Origin: Sweltsa coloradensis
Taxonomy: Eukaryota; Arthropoda; Insecta; Plecoptera; Chloroperlidae
Length of the DNA: 64,000 bases
Reading direction: 5' to 3'
Assembly: GCA_024449915.1 (NCBI GenBank)
Contig: JAMZAV010000161.1
Coordinates: 1,054,001-1,118,000, forward strand
Below the pieces are notes generated by a model, which was not told the DNA's origin, searched no databases, and saw nothing but the letters and a program-made list of their open reading frames with translations. Within the stretch, counting starts at the first letter, position 1, and every line of letters begins with the position of its first letter. Positions 11,795 to 22,254 of this stretch are shown here, in pieces. The translations under genes were made by a program, and so were the position numbers.

Positions 11795-12519
11795 GTAAGC
11801 GACGCCATTTTAGAGTTGTCCATAGTCACAAACACGTCATATCATCATCGGCACTTGTCTTGTATCAACTGTTTTTTATCCATTGTGTATTCTTCTGTGC
11901 GTATCCTTAATTTTGGGTAGTGCATGTTTTTATATATTTTTTTTTTGTTGCCGTTTTTCTTCTTTATTGTTTTCTTCGTTTAACGTATTGATTCATTTAT
12001 TTTTCATTTTCTTGTTGTTTGAATTTTTGTCATTGTATTAATTATTGTAATTTTGTAATTATCTTTAGTTACTTGTAATGGTCGTTCACTTTTTAATGCA
12101 CGTTATTATTGATTAATTAACTCTAAAACGTTGTATATAAGGTTCTAAGTTCAAGTTATTAGTTTATATATAGTTTTAAATTATAAATAAACTCCTAAGC
12201 TGCCGATACGGTTAATATATTAACTTCTGGAATATAAATAAGAAACTAGAAGAACAGGTTATTTGATAATTAAAAATAAAATATTTGGATATAACTTGTT
12301 TTATATAAATTCTGGATTGTTGGTACATTATGGATCTGAATATTATTGGAACAGTAGACCCTACTGTCAATCAGAAGGCCGGGTTCGATACCCGGCTGAG
12401 ATGGAGTTTTCAATATCTGGAGTGATGTCCATTATATTTAGCTAATTCGGCTGCTTATAGACATATGCAACATAACTCTACACTGGCCGACCTTACCCGA
12501 CTAACTAACTTGCTTGCAG
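11795..12519 (+). other. Intron 4 of copy B
   Basis: AT-rich. A tRNA-like segment with B box GGGTTCGATACCC lies near 12340-12410. No other feature seen. Confidence 0.6.
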
Positions 12520-12660
12520 CACTGTTCACCACACCCCTAGTGACGGCTCGTACGGCATCCCTAACAAGAAGGTGGTTATAACAACCCGACTTGCTTTCAG
12601 CACTGTTCACCACACCCCTAGTGACGGCTCGTACGGCATCCCCACAAGAAGGTGGTTAAC
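12500..12660 (+). repeat. 81-bp tandem duplication across the exon 5 acceptor
   Basis: Two units with period 81 bp, including about 15 bp of intron (ACTTGCTTGCAG against ACTTGCTTTCAG) and about 60 bp of exon. They differ by only a few bases, so the duplication is recent or is an assembly artefact. Confidence 0.9.
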
Positions 12661-12797
12661 AACGTCACGACTCTCGTGTGGAACGGCATGGTCGCCATGT
12701 TGCTTAGCGGCGAGAGTGACGTCACCTCCAGTGCTAGCACCATGACGAGCGAGGCCGGACTCGCCGTCTCGTTCTCGCTTCCTATCTTCACGTCTTC
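12520..12797 (+). CDS. Copy B exon 5: S1, with tandem duplication and frameshift
   Basis: The 3' part is clear (LVWNGMVAML, TSSASTMTSEAGLAVSFSLP, donor GTGAGT at 12798). The 5' part occurs twice, 81 bp apart: copy one from 12520 and copy two from 12601, each preceded by its own acceptor (TTGCAG, TTTCAG). Copy two has 15 bases where copy one has 16 (ATCCCCACAAG against ATCCCTAACAAG), so neither acceptor joins exon 4 in frame with the rest; the frame meets TGA at 12743-12745. None of the nearby AG dinucleotides I checked restores it. Copies C and D have 201 bp here. Confidence 0.85.
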
Positions 12798-13474
12798 GTG
12801 AGTTTTATTGCGTATTTATGAGGTATTTTAATTTTTTACTTAATGACAACATATCATAGTTTAAAGTGGCTTTTGTTGAAGTAACTATTTTAATCTAAAC
12901 TAAATTGTGGCAATTGTGACGTATCTATACTTAAACATTTATTATTATTTATTTATTAAATTGAGCACAAATCAACCACAATTGTTTTGTATTAGTAATA
13001 ATCAAAGTTATCGACACCAATAATAATGAATTTCTATTCATTTTGTCATTATTATCAATTATGAAGAAAAACGCTACATTGCAAAAAAAAGAAAAAGAAG
13101 AGGATAAAAATAACATACTAAATCATATGATAATGTCTCCCTAGGAAAACAGTTATCGTAACTGTGTGTACTCTAAATAAAGTTTGGTAAGGAGTAATAA
13201 ATTCTATTCAATTAAATATAGTCTAGAAGCAATAATATTATATTTAATACAATGCAACGTACCAAACCCAAACGACCCCTTAATAAATAGAAGAACAAAC
13301 AATTGCATGCCACTTAAACAAACTGTCAGCAATGGGGTTTTATTTACTAAACCGTCAAGTTAACCCCTAAAAAACCACTGATCATGTTCCTTTTTTGCTT
13401 CTGTATGTTGGTGGAGCATTAAATATATTATTTACTTTGTGAAAATTATATCTACATTGTACCTATCCTTCCAG
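12798..13474 (+). other. Intron 5 of copy B
   Basis: AT-rich intron of 0.68 kb with no repeat or gene that I can recognise. Confidence 0.6.
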
Positions 13475-13616
13475 ATACCTGATCTACATGAAGAAGCCGG
13501 ATCGCAAGGTGGTAAACTGGACGGACTGGGCGGCGCCCTTCAGCTCTCGGCTCTGGGCAGCGTTTGTCTTTCAAACCTTCGTCTCTGCTATGTTCATGGT
13601 CGCGATGGCTTGGCTG
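13475..13616 (+). CDS. Copy B exon 6: S1 end and M1 helix
   Basis: Acceptor CTTCCAG, donor GTAAGC at 13617; 142 bp in B, C and D. Encodes YLIYMKKPDRKVVNWTDWAA then the M1 helix PFSSRLWAAFVFQTFVSAMF. The P-F...W...P-F/W block before M1 is standard in iGluR-type channels. Confidence 0.93.
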
Positions 13617-13929
13617 GTAAGCACTGGGTTTGATCAGGATTAAACCCTTACTGTGCAATCGAATGTATTTTGTTTTAATGAAGCCTATTATGTTAAACAA
13701 AATATATGTTGTTTTACTGTGCTTTGTTTGCGTTTTGTTTTGTTGTTATATATATTTGTGTACAACTATACACATTATTGTACAAGAAAGAGTTTTGAAT
13801 TAATAATAAGAGTATATGATAACGTTGAATGTGTTGAACCGTCAAAGGTGTCAATTTAATCTATCATATGGTTAGTGTGTTTAAATATTACGAATAAAGT
13901 AAGAAAATTTTAAATTTCTTAAATAAGAC

Positions 13930-15165
13930 ATAAATTGTTGCAAAGTTATAAAGTAATTTCCTAAATTGTTTCGAATTAAAAAAAAACATTTTAGAGAAAG
14001 TTTTAACTTTTTGATTGATTGATAATTTTTAATTTTTATATTTTTTTCAATCAAGAATCATCATTTACAGTTGTAGAAAAAGTGTGGATGGTCGTAAAAT
14101 AACAAACATACAATTTTTCAAACTTTTGGTGGAGGTGCCGGGTCTAGGTAGCAAAATCTGAAAACTCCTTCAATCAGGATTTCCGGTGTCAGATATTAAA
14201 CCAGTGACCTTCTAAAGGAAGGTATTGCACGTAATGCACAAAGTACCTACATTTTAAGTTGTAATGGGAGTAGGCATCATCCGTACAAGATATACAGAGA
14301 TGTAAAATTTAAATGAAAATGTTTAAGCTGCTGTGGATTTGTGAATAGTGATTTCATTTATAAAAAAAATACATACAAAATAAATTGTTTCAAAATTATA
14401 AAGTAATTAAAGTAAGTTTGAATTTTTAATTAATTCATTTTTAAAAAAATCAAGAACCCTCATTTACAGTTGCATAAAAAGTGTGGATGGTCGTAAAATA
14501 ACAAACAAACATTTTTTTAACTTTTGGTGGAGGTGCCGGGTCTTGGTAGAAAAATCTGAAAACTCCTTCAATCAGGATTTCCGGTGTCGGATATTAAACT
14601 AGTGACCTTCTAAAGTTCTAAAGTAAAGTATAGCACGTAATGCATAAAGTACCTATGTTTTAAGGTGTAATGGGAGTAGGCATCATCCGTACAAGATAAA
14701 CAGAGATGTAAAATTTAAAGGGAAATGTTTAAACTCCGGTGGATTTGTGTATAGTGATTTAATTTATAAGAAATACTACATACAAAATAAATTGTTTCAA
14801 AGTTATAAAGTAAGTTTGAATTTTCAATTGATTAATTTTTTATTTTTATTTATTTTTTAAATCAAGAATCCTCATTTACAGTTGCATAAAAAGTGTGGGT
14901 GGTCGTAAAATAACAAACATACATTTTTTAAAAGTTTTGGTGGAGGTGCCGGGTCTTGGTAGAAAATCTGAAAACTCCTTCAATAAGGATTTCCGGTGTC
15001 GGGTATTAATCTAGTGACCTTCTAAAGTAAAGTATCGCACGTAATGCACGAAGTAATTATATTTTAAGGTGTATTGGGAGTAGGCATCATCCGTACAAGA
15101 TAGAGATACAAACTTTAAAAAATGGAAGTGTTTAAACTCTGGTGGATTTGTGAATAGTGAAATGG
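13930..15165. repeat. Three tandem units of about 400 bp in intron 6 of copy B
   Basis: GGAGGTGCCG recurs at 14131, 14529 and 14942 (spacings 398 and 413). Each unit also has AGTGTGGATGGTCGTAAAAT or its variant, TTTCCGGTGTC, GCACGTAATGCA and AGTAGGCATCATCCGTACAA. Single copies of the GGTGGAGGTGCCGG motif also occur at 52438 and 63981, so this is a dispersed repeat that expanded locally. Confidence 0.9.
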
Positions 15166-15271
15166 AAGGATTTACCGGAGGAAGTATTCAAGAACTAGAC
15201 AAAACTCACTTTTTTTTAGCCTTAATGGTGTGATTATGTGGTGTCAAGTTTATTTATTAGGGGGTTGCCTA

Positions 15272-15622
15272 AAATTAATATTTAAACCACGCGAAATTAC
15301 AGTTTTTCAGTGATATCTCGAGAACGGTGCAAAATATTGCAAAACTGTTTGCAGACAGCTATGTGGTTTTGTGAGGACTAAAGTCTGCACGAAAAAATAT
15401 TGCAATGTGATGGTAATTATTACAAATTTAGTTTATTATTTGATATTTAATTAATTAAATGCATATCAGAAATACAAACCGCACCGATTATATCTGAATA
15501 TTTTTTCTTTCATTATATTGTTCTTACAAAACCACATAGATGTCTGCAAGCAGTTTTTAATATTTTGCACTGTTCTCGAGATATCACGAAAAAATGTTCT
15601 TTTGCGTGGTTTTAATATTAAT
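15272..15622. mobile_element. 350-bp foldback element in intron 6 of copy B
   Basis: Imperfect inverted arms. The left has CCACGCG, GATATCTCGAGAAC and TGCAAAATATT; the right has AATATTTTGCA, GTTCTCGAGATATC and GCGTGG. Arms of about 90-100 bp flank an AT-rich centre. MITE-like; class unknown. Confidence 0.75.
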
Positions 15623-15801
15623 GGAAGTCTTTAACCTTAATATAATCATGTCATGTGTCATGCAATTAGTACTAATATGTGGACCATTAGTGATGTTGTC
15701 ACTTTTATTGAACTCTGCCAACGAATTGGAATACAAAATTCTCAGCACAGTATTGGTAAATATTATTATCGTTATTATTACTTCTAACATTTTACTTTCA
15801 G

Positions 15802-15952
15802 GTTCGGCACTTTGGAAGCAACGAGGGTATCTTGAACCTCTACGACCAGGTCTTCCTAGTTTACGGAGCCATCATCTGCCAGCAGGGGCAGGAGGAGAAG
15901 ACTCCCATGTCCTGGTCCTGCAGGATACTGTTCTTTATCATATACATCACAG
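15802..15952 (+). CDS. Copy B exon 7: pore loop and start of M2
   Basis: Acceptor CTTTCAG, donor GTATTC at 15953; 151 bp, ends in phase 1. Encodes HFGSNEGILNLYDQVFLVYG then AIICQQGQEEK and SWSCRILFFIIYIT. The G-A-x-x-C-Q-Q-G pore motif is typical of IR channels. This is the only copy of the three whose exon 7 keeps the frame. Confidence 0.93.
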
Positions 15953-17198
15953 GTATTCAACACATTTAGACTGACTTAGTGCAATAAAACGGTTTCTTAA
16001 TGGTCTTCATTACGGTTTTACAGGATGTCCTTAAGAGAAGGCAGTCATGCTCATTATACGATATTTTAAATTTCACAGCCAATTTTATAGTCACATAATA
16101 TGGTACTTAACGAAATTAAGTAAGAAATAAATAAAAAGACACCTTAAACATCCCTTCACAACTGTCTTATCCGCAATATACCTAGACAGACACCTGAAGA
16201 GGGGCATAAATCGCACCCTGGGCATGCTTCGCACGAAAAATTATTTAAAAATAAAGTTATTTTAATAGCAGTCGATAAATTGTTTTACAAATTAAGTAAT
16301 AATAATCTTAACTCTTTTCAATTATAACGGGTTGGGGGTATTCTTCACACTGATAACTAGATCACGAAAAAATAAAGTATTAAAAGTCAAAAAGATCAAA
16401 AAGACCCAAGTCTGAATTTACGGATTGGTTTACGTTAAATGTTGAATACGCTGTGTGATAGGAGCGTATATTTAACTATCAATAGTGATTGCACAAATTA
16501 AATTCACATGCTACAATTTATGGCCATGGATAGCACCAAACGTAGGCATTTTAAATGTTGAGCAAGTGTTATTGCTGTGATATTGAAGGCGCAGATACAA
16601 ACACATTTTTTTAAATGTAACAAATCTTGAAAATTAACAACAAAAACAAATTTCAATGTTTGAATTGCAAGAAATTTGGATTTGTGGACAAAACCGTAAT
16701 ATTTTCTTGAATAATCTTTATCTTCTAAATATACACAAGCGGCCTATTCATTGAGGAATATACAAATTTTCGAAATTGTACAAGGTTTTTAAAAACAGAA
16801 ATGATAACCTCCATTGGTCAGATGCGTTCTGCATAACCTTCAACACACGTATACCGCTGGTTATCAGCAGGCGGAGGGTTCGAGAGCTAGTGTAACGGCT
16901 TCGTTCTCCTCGACGTCTGTTCGGCAGTCCGGATTAGTGGAGGAAACCTATATGACTGTCAAGGTTACACCGTCTTTTCGGTTGGGACTAAAGACGTTGG
17001 TCTCCTTGGTACCTTTCGAAAGGAGTAGGTTATCGTGCCGCTGCCGGGTTTCCCCTCCTCCCTTCGGTTCATACTTCATCCTCATCTATCACCACTCATC
17101 GTCTCGAATAGCCTTATGCATTAATATGAGACGTTAAGCAATATCAAATAAAAAAAAATTATCTTCATTGTGTAACTACGTATACTTCTATGTTCCAG
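15953..17198 (+). other. Intron 7 of copy B
   Basis: Holds a SINE tail near 16140-16255 (ACACCTGAAGAGGGGCATAA and GCACGAAAAAT) and a SINE fragment at 17027-17150 carrying the CGTCTCGAATAGCC tail. No exon seen. Confidence 0.65.
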
Positions 17199-17353
17199 GC
17201 GTTATCCTCGCTGCCAGCTACTCTGGCTCCATCATCTCCAACCTGACAGTTCTCAGGCTCGACCTCCCATTTGACAACCTCGAGGGACTATTAAAACATG
17301 GCGGCTACAATCTAGGAATGCTTCATGTCTCGTTTATATACGAGATATTTAGG
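17199..17353 (+). CDS. Copy B exon 8: end of M2 and start of S2
   Basis: Acceptor GTTCCAG, donor GTAATA at 17354; 155 bp in all copies. Encodes GVILAASYSGSIISNLTVLR, the equivalent of the iGluR SYTANLAAFL gate, then LEGLLKHGGYNLGML. The S/T pair that contacts glutamate in AMPA receptors aligns with Phe-Ile (VSFIYEIF), so amino-acid binding in the classical way is unlikely. Confidence 0.92.
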
Positions 17354-17821
17354 GTAATACGTAATACAAGAACGACTACTAAATTGTAAAGGGTCTAGGA
17401 AAATAGATTAATAAAAATTGCAAATTAATTTGCCAAAAAGCGTTTGGTAGTTTTACGTTACGCCTTATTTCACACTAACAAAACTGTGGAAATAACTTAT
17501 TTAATGCAAATTAGCGCTAAACGCGTGAAAAAACCTTTACATATCTCTTCAGAATTAGATGTTATTGTAATCAAACCTTCAAAATGCAAGGGATATTTTT
17601 CTTATTTATTGATTTAACGTCTATCCTATTCACAAAGAAGGAGAACATTTACAAAGGAGGAGAACATTTACAAAGGAGGACAACTGAGCTCTCGGAATTC
17701 TCTTCACAATTATTGTCCTAGCTCCAAAATGCCCAGATAGACACCTGAGGAGGGGCGTAATTGCACCTTAGACAGATTTCCCACGATAAATTAAAAACAA
17801 TTCTATTCTCTGTGTGTGCAG
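17354..17821 (+). other. Intron 8 of copy B
   Basis: Contains three near-copies of GAGAACATTTACAAAGGA (about 17638-17685) and a SINE tail with AGACACCTGAGGAGGGGCGT (about 17690-17790). Confidence 0.65.
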
Positions 17822-18081
17822 ACCTCAACGACAGGTTTGTTCAAGGATCTCTACGACAATCACATCATAAACGACCCCAACAACCTGATCACCGACAACT
17901 TCCTCGGCTTCAAGAGAGTCTGTGACAAGGACTTTGCCTTCATCTCCAACCCCGAGGCCGCCTCGCTCTGGCGGGGGAAGGTCAACTGTACGTTCGTCAG
18001 TCTACCACAGGTGTTCGTCAAGTACACCAACTGCTTCATGATGCCCAAGGGCAGCCCCTACTTGGACCTCTTCAACAACAA
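17822..18081 (+). CDS. Copy B exon 9: S2 lobe
   Basis: Acceptor TGTGCAG, donor GTAAAT at 18082; 260 bp in B, C and D. Encodes LITDNFLGFKRVCDKDFAFI, then SNPEAASLWRGKVNC and FMMPKGSPYLDLFNN. The acidic residue that binds the amino group in iGluRs aligns with Asn of FAFISN, a substitution common in IRs. Confidence 0.93.
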
Positions 18082-18149
18082 GTAAATGCCACACTTATGG
18101 TTTTGTTTAATGGAATTATTTAATTTCATAGTTTAATTAATATTGGTAC

Positions 18150-18390
18150 TGTGTCGTCGTCGGGAACCTCCCCCCCCCACATCCCTCCTCCAAGACCTAC
18201 CCGGCTACGACGATTTCGATACGGACGATGACAATTAGACGACAGCGACGTGAGAAACCACAGTTCTGACCCCCTCCCACGTGGCTAGATCTCTCCCGCA
18301 CGGGCCTGCCTTTTTCAGAATCCCCTATAGTCTACAGTGGCGCACAATGATCTAACGCCGGTTGGCGTGCCCTTTAACCAAATAAACCAA
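18150..18390 (+). repeat. Dispersed repeat with GTCGTCGGGAAC start
   Basis: Shares order and motifs (a GTCGTCGGGAAC start, GACGATGACAA, AATCCCCTAT) with 10230-10500 and with the reverse strand of 60300-60540. Confidence 0.5.
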
Positions 18391-18540
18391 ATATTATTTT
18401 TATATCCAAAAGTGTAAGGTTCGATATTTACATCCCTCAATCCTTCTTTAGTTTTTAAAAAATATTTCTTTGTATAAACGTTTAAAATATTTCAAGCAAA
18501 TACTCAGAAGCTATCGGTCATTGAAGATGGCTGCTATTAA

Positions 18541-20009
18541 GGGCCGGTATTATAATGTCCCGCTAAAAGTAACGGTTAGCTATCTGGGGGATAGTGCTAT
18601 CCTCCAGATAAACTATGAAGACGTATTATGAGGAACAACTTGCCGCTAAATACCTCCCGATAGTAAGCGGGGAGTTGGTACACCTTTGTTGTTGATTTCA
18701 CTGTCTCCTAGATGTATTTTATACTGTTTCACATGCCATAGCAGTGATCTCGTGTTGTTACCAATGGCGGGTAATTTGAAAAGTTTTGGTGCAATTACAA
18801 AGTACTCTGTAGAAGGTTGTCACAAACCAACACACATGATTTCAAATAGTATTCAATAATAAAAAAATTCAAAGTTGGCCTATATTTTTTTGGAATTATA
18901 CAATGAGCATGGTACAAAAGTATTGCTTGCTGCTGCTGCTATTTAGCAACTATATCTGCACCATGCTCAAGTTACATTTCAAAAATAAATTTGTTGTAAT
19001 GACTAATGAAGGCCGTTTTTAGGGTCCCACATCGTTGTTACCCGGTGCGACACTATTCAGATAGGTTATTAGGGTTTAGAGAAATTGGAAAACGAATGTC
19101 AAGAAAACTTTCAGTCAGGATTGACAGTGGTGGGATTCGGACCCGTGACCTCCTGACACAGCTACACGCTAGAGCCACCACCGCCGGTAATTTGCAATTA
19201 TTGTTCTTCCGCCTTTCAATTCACATCTCCCCAAGCCCAAGTTCAAGAGAGCCTTTATCCCAGGTCATAGCCTACTTATGAGTAGGCGAGGGGTTATGTA
19301 TGGACTGGTCGGAGGCCTAAACAAATATTTCAGATCGTTGAAACCTATTAATTTTTAAACCCTATTGTGCCTTTTATTTTGAGAGGAATGGGTGTGATAT
19401 GGACTCCAACCTGCTAGCAATGAACTCAAATAGAATGTTTTGTACCAGAAAATAAACATTTTAACTAAAAATTTCTGTACCAACATACAGTAAAGTGGTC
19501 AGCAAACGTGAAATATTAGGTAAAAAATTGCAAAAAAGTTTATAAAAATTGAACGAGATTTAAGCTCGCAACCTTTCACTCCAAAAGACTTCTTGCTAAC
19601 CCCTACTCCAAAGTGAGCAATGATATTGTTGTGTTTTTACCACTACATAAGTTGCAGTTTACCTAAAGCATAATTTAATAAAAGTTTGCTGTTTTCTGTC
19701 TAGAAATACTCTTTAAGGGTTAGAATAATTTATTCATGTAATTTGACCGTGTCAAGAACCACATAATCAATCATCAGAGTTACTACTGCTAACTGTCAAA
19801 AAGATTGGAATCCATTTTGAAATTAAAAGTGTGGTTATGATCCACCCGACAGTAGCTATCTGCCACCTAAACCAGGAGATAAAAAATCCTCCCGCTAACT
19901 AAATTTTATCTGGAGGTTAGTGCTATCGGCCACTCATAATACACCAAATAGAGCAATCTAGAAGATAAACTTTAGAGGGAACACTATCGGGACATTATAA
20001 TACCGGCCC
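18541..20009. mobile_element. PIF/Harbinger-like non-autonomous DNA element
   Basis: Perfect terminal inverted repeats starting GGGCCGGTATTATAATG and ending with the complement, with a flanking TAA duplication (18538-18540 and 20010-20012). Subterminal similarity extends beyond 80 bp (both arms carry GATAGTGCTA or its complement and CCTCCAGATAAA). GGGCC ends and a 3-bp TAA duplication fit PIF/Harbinger. No transposase reading frame is visible; the 1.47-kb interior includes a reverse tRNA-like segment near 19110-19190. It sits in intron 9 of copy B. Confidence 0.78.
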
Positions 20010-20532
20010 TAAATCCAATAATAATTAATCACGATTTGATCAATCAGTTCTATTTGGCTCCTTGACGTTTATACTCTCCTGATCCAACATTCCCCTCGCT
20101 GTTGGGGGTAGCGAGTTGTCATCCACCTCCAGCCGCTGAATAACTTTATCGACTTCTGAGCTCACCTAGACGTCGGTCGGTTGACCTTTATCACATGAAT
20201 TATTAATGATCACACTTGGCAGCTACTATTTAGGGGTTATCTCATAAAGGGTGAAAATTACTTGACCTTATTTACATAAGACATTGGTGTGGGAAAAACC
20301 TCTAACGCATGATATCGTAATTTAATTTTCTCACGTTTAGAGAAAAAATTGGATTTCAAAAGTGGTGTGTCATGTGCGTTGTGTGAATGGCTAGGGCTGC
20401 TGAATTGGTTGATAATTTGCTAAGTCCTTTATTTATAATACAAAAGTAACTAACTTAAAGCTTCAAAATTGAAGAATAATATACTGACTAACAAAGGGTG
20501 AATTATTATAAGTGACAGTTTGTACTTCTTAA

Positions 20533-21173
20533 GGCTATTGTACCGCCTCTGGCCGATAATTTGAAAGTCGAAGAAACATGTCTGAAAAGTTTGCTGAATG
20601 AAAGAAGGCCTTTAAAATAACAGAAAAAAAAATTGTGAATTTTTTTGGGCGGGACATAACCTCACTTTTGGAAATTAGATTTAGATTTTTGGACAAAAGT
20701 GTGATATACAAGACTCGTTCAAAATTAAGTTTTGAGAATCGGTTTTCTGGACAAGTTTCTAAACACCTTAGCTACAACTTGACTATAGCTAAACATAGTT
20801 TTCTGAAAATAACAGTTGGATGTACGAATTTTTTTGTCAAACCGTACAAATACGAGTTTTGTACCGTTTGACAAAAAAATTCGTACACCAACTGTTATTT
20901 TCAGAAAACTATTTTAGCTATAGTCAAGTTGTAGCTAAAGGTGTTTAGAAACTATGTCCAGAAAACCGATTCTCAAAATTTAATTTTGAACGAGTCTTGT
21001 ATATCACACTTTTGTCCAAAAATCTAAATATAATTTCCAAAAGTGAGGTTATGTCCCGCCCAAAAAATTCACAATTTTTTTTCTGTTATTTTAAAGGCCT
21101 TGTTTCATTCAGCAAACTTTTCAGACATGTTTCTTCGACTTTCAAATTATCGGCCAGAGGCGGTACAATAGCC
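20533..21173. mobile_element. 0.64-kb near-perfect palindrome flanked by TTAA
   Basis: Starts GGCTATTGTACCGCC and ends with its complement; the arms (about 310 bp each) match nearly all the way to the centre near 20853. TTAA sits on both sides (20529-20532 and 21174-21177), as for piggyBac-type insertions. The reading frame at 20635-20871 is just the arm and is not a gene. Confidence 0.88.
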
Positions 21174-21584
21174 TTAAGCTAGTAGGGCCTACATAATTAT
21201 GCAATTGAGAAAATATAAAACTGATTATATCTTGTTAATCACTCTCAAGCACTTTTTATTATAATATGTTTTAATTATTCATCTTTGGCAACAATAACCA
21301 AACCCTCAAGTGCCATGTAACTAAATGAAAACACTTAAAAACTACATTAAGAACAATTTAACAATACATAAATAGTGTATAAATTATTAAATATACAAGA
21401 GGAACTATTATAAAATTGCAAAACACAATAAGTAAAAATTGTGAATTGTGAAAAACAAAATCGCAATAAACTAAAAATCCAAGGTAGATTAAAAAAGACG
21501 TAGAAACTAGAATGTACAAAATATGATAGCTATAGTAATCAAATACAACACCTACTAAAACAATGTTGTACTATGTGTACCTAG

Positions 21585-21737
21585 GCTACTGAAGCTGATC
21601 AACGACGGCGCGCTAAGGAAGATCTACAGGAACTTCATGTTCAAGGAGGAGCCGGTTGTACCCAGTATGTTCAACAGTATCGTCCTGGAGGACGTCACCC
21701 CCATGCTGGTGATCGTGGTGGGCGGGGCGGCCGCGGG
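21585..21737 (+). CDS. Copy B exon 10: distal S2 and start of M3
   Basis: Acceptor TACCTAG, donor GTTAGT at 21738; 153 bp. Encodes KLINDGALRKIYRNFMFKEE then FNSIVLEDVTPMLVIVVGG. Almost identical to copy C exon 10, and the match continues about 80 bp into the intron. Confidence 0.93.
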
Positions 21738-22254
21738 GTTAGTATCAATCATTATAGCACCGCAATAACTTCCTTGGTTTGTTAAAGGTTCACTCTACTC
21801 AGAGAACTTTTATGACGTGAGATCAAATTCATTTGGCTGCTGACCAATTAATATGGGTGACCCGCATGTTAAGCTTATTGCAATGAAATAGTCACAATAA
21901 CATTATTAACTAATTTAAGTTGTTACAAACGGTTTTGCTGTAGCCGTGTCAATTGAAAGAGTTATGTCTTATTTAAACTCAGTTATGTCGTAAGAATGAA
22001 AGTCATGAAAATTTCAATACCAATTAATGATATATAATCTTTAGAAAATAAGAATTGTGAAAACAATGTGTATTTTGAATAACGGAAAGGGGGGGGGGGG
22101 ATTCAGTAAAAATAATAATAAGATTGTTTCCCATAAAACAGCGCTGAAACATTATTCCTAAATTCTCACTCTACAACAAACAATCGAGCGTGATAAAGTT
22201 TGGTATTTATTAATTGTTATCAGTTCCCATGATAGAAAATGCATTCTGTTTCAG
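21738..22254 (+). other. Intron 10 of copy B
   Basis: Short intron; the first 80 bp match intron 10 of copy C. A poly-G run lies near 22087-22100. Nothing else seen. Confidence 0.65.

Noticed and set aside
12520..12660. Two mutually exclusive alternative acceptors in copy B exon 5
   Set aside because: Both acceptors enter the same closed frame, so alternative use would not give a protein.
20635..21182. Reading frames of 78 and 61 residues on the plus strand
   Set aside because: They lie in the two arms of the TTAA-flanked palindrome and are products of the repeat.
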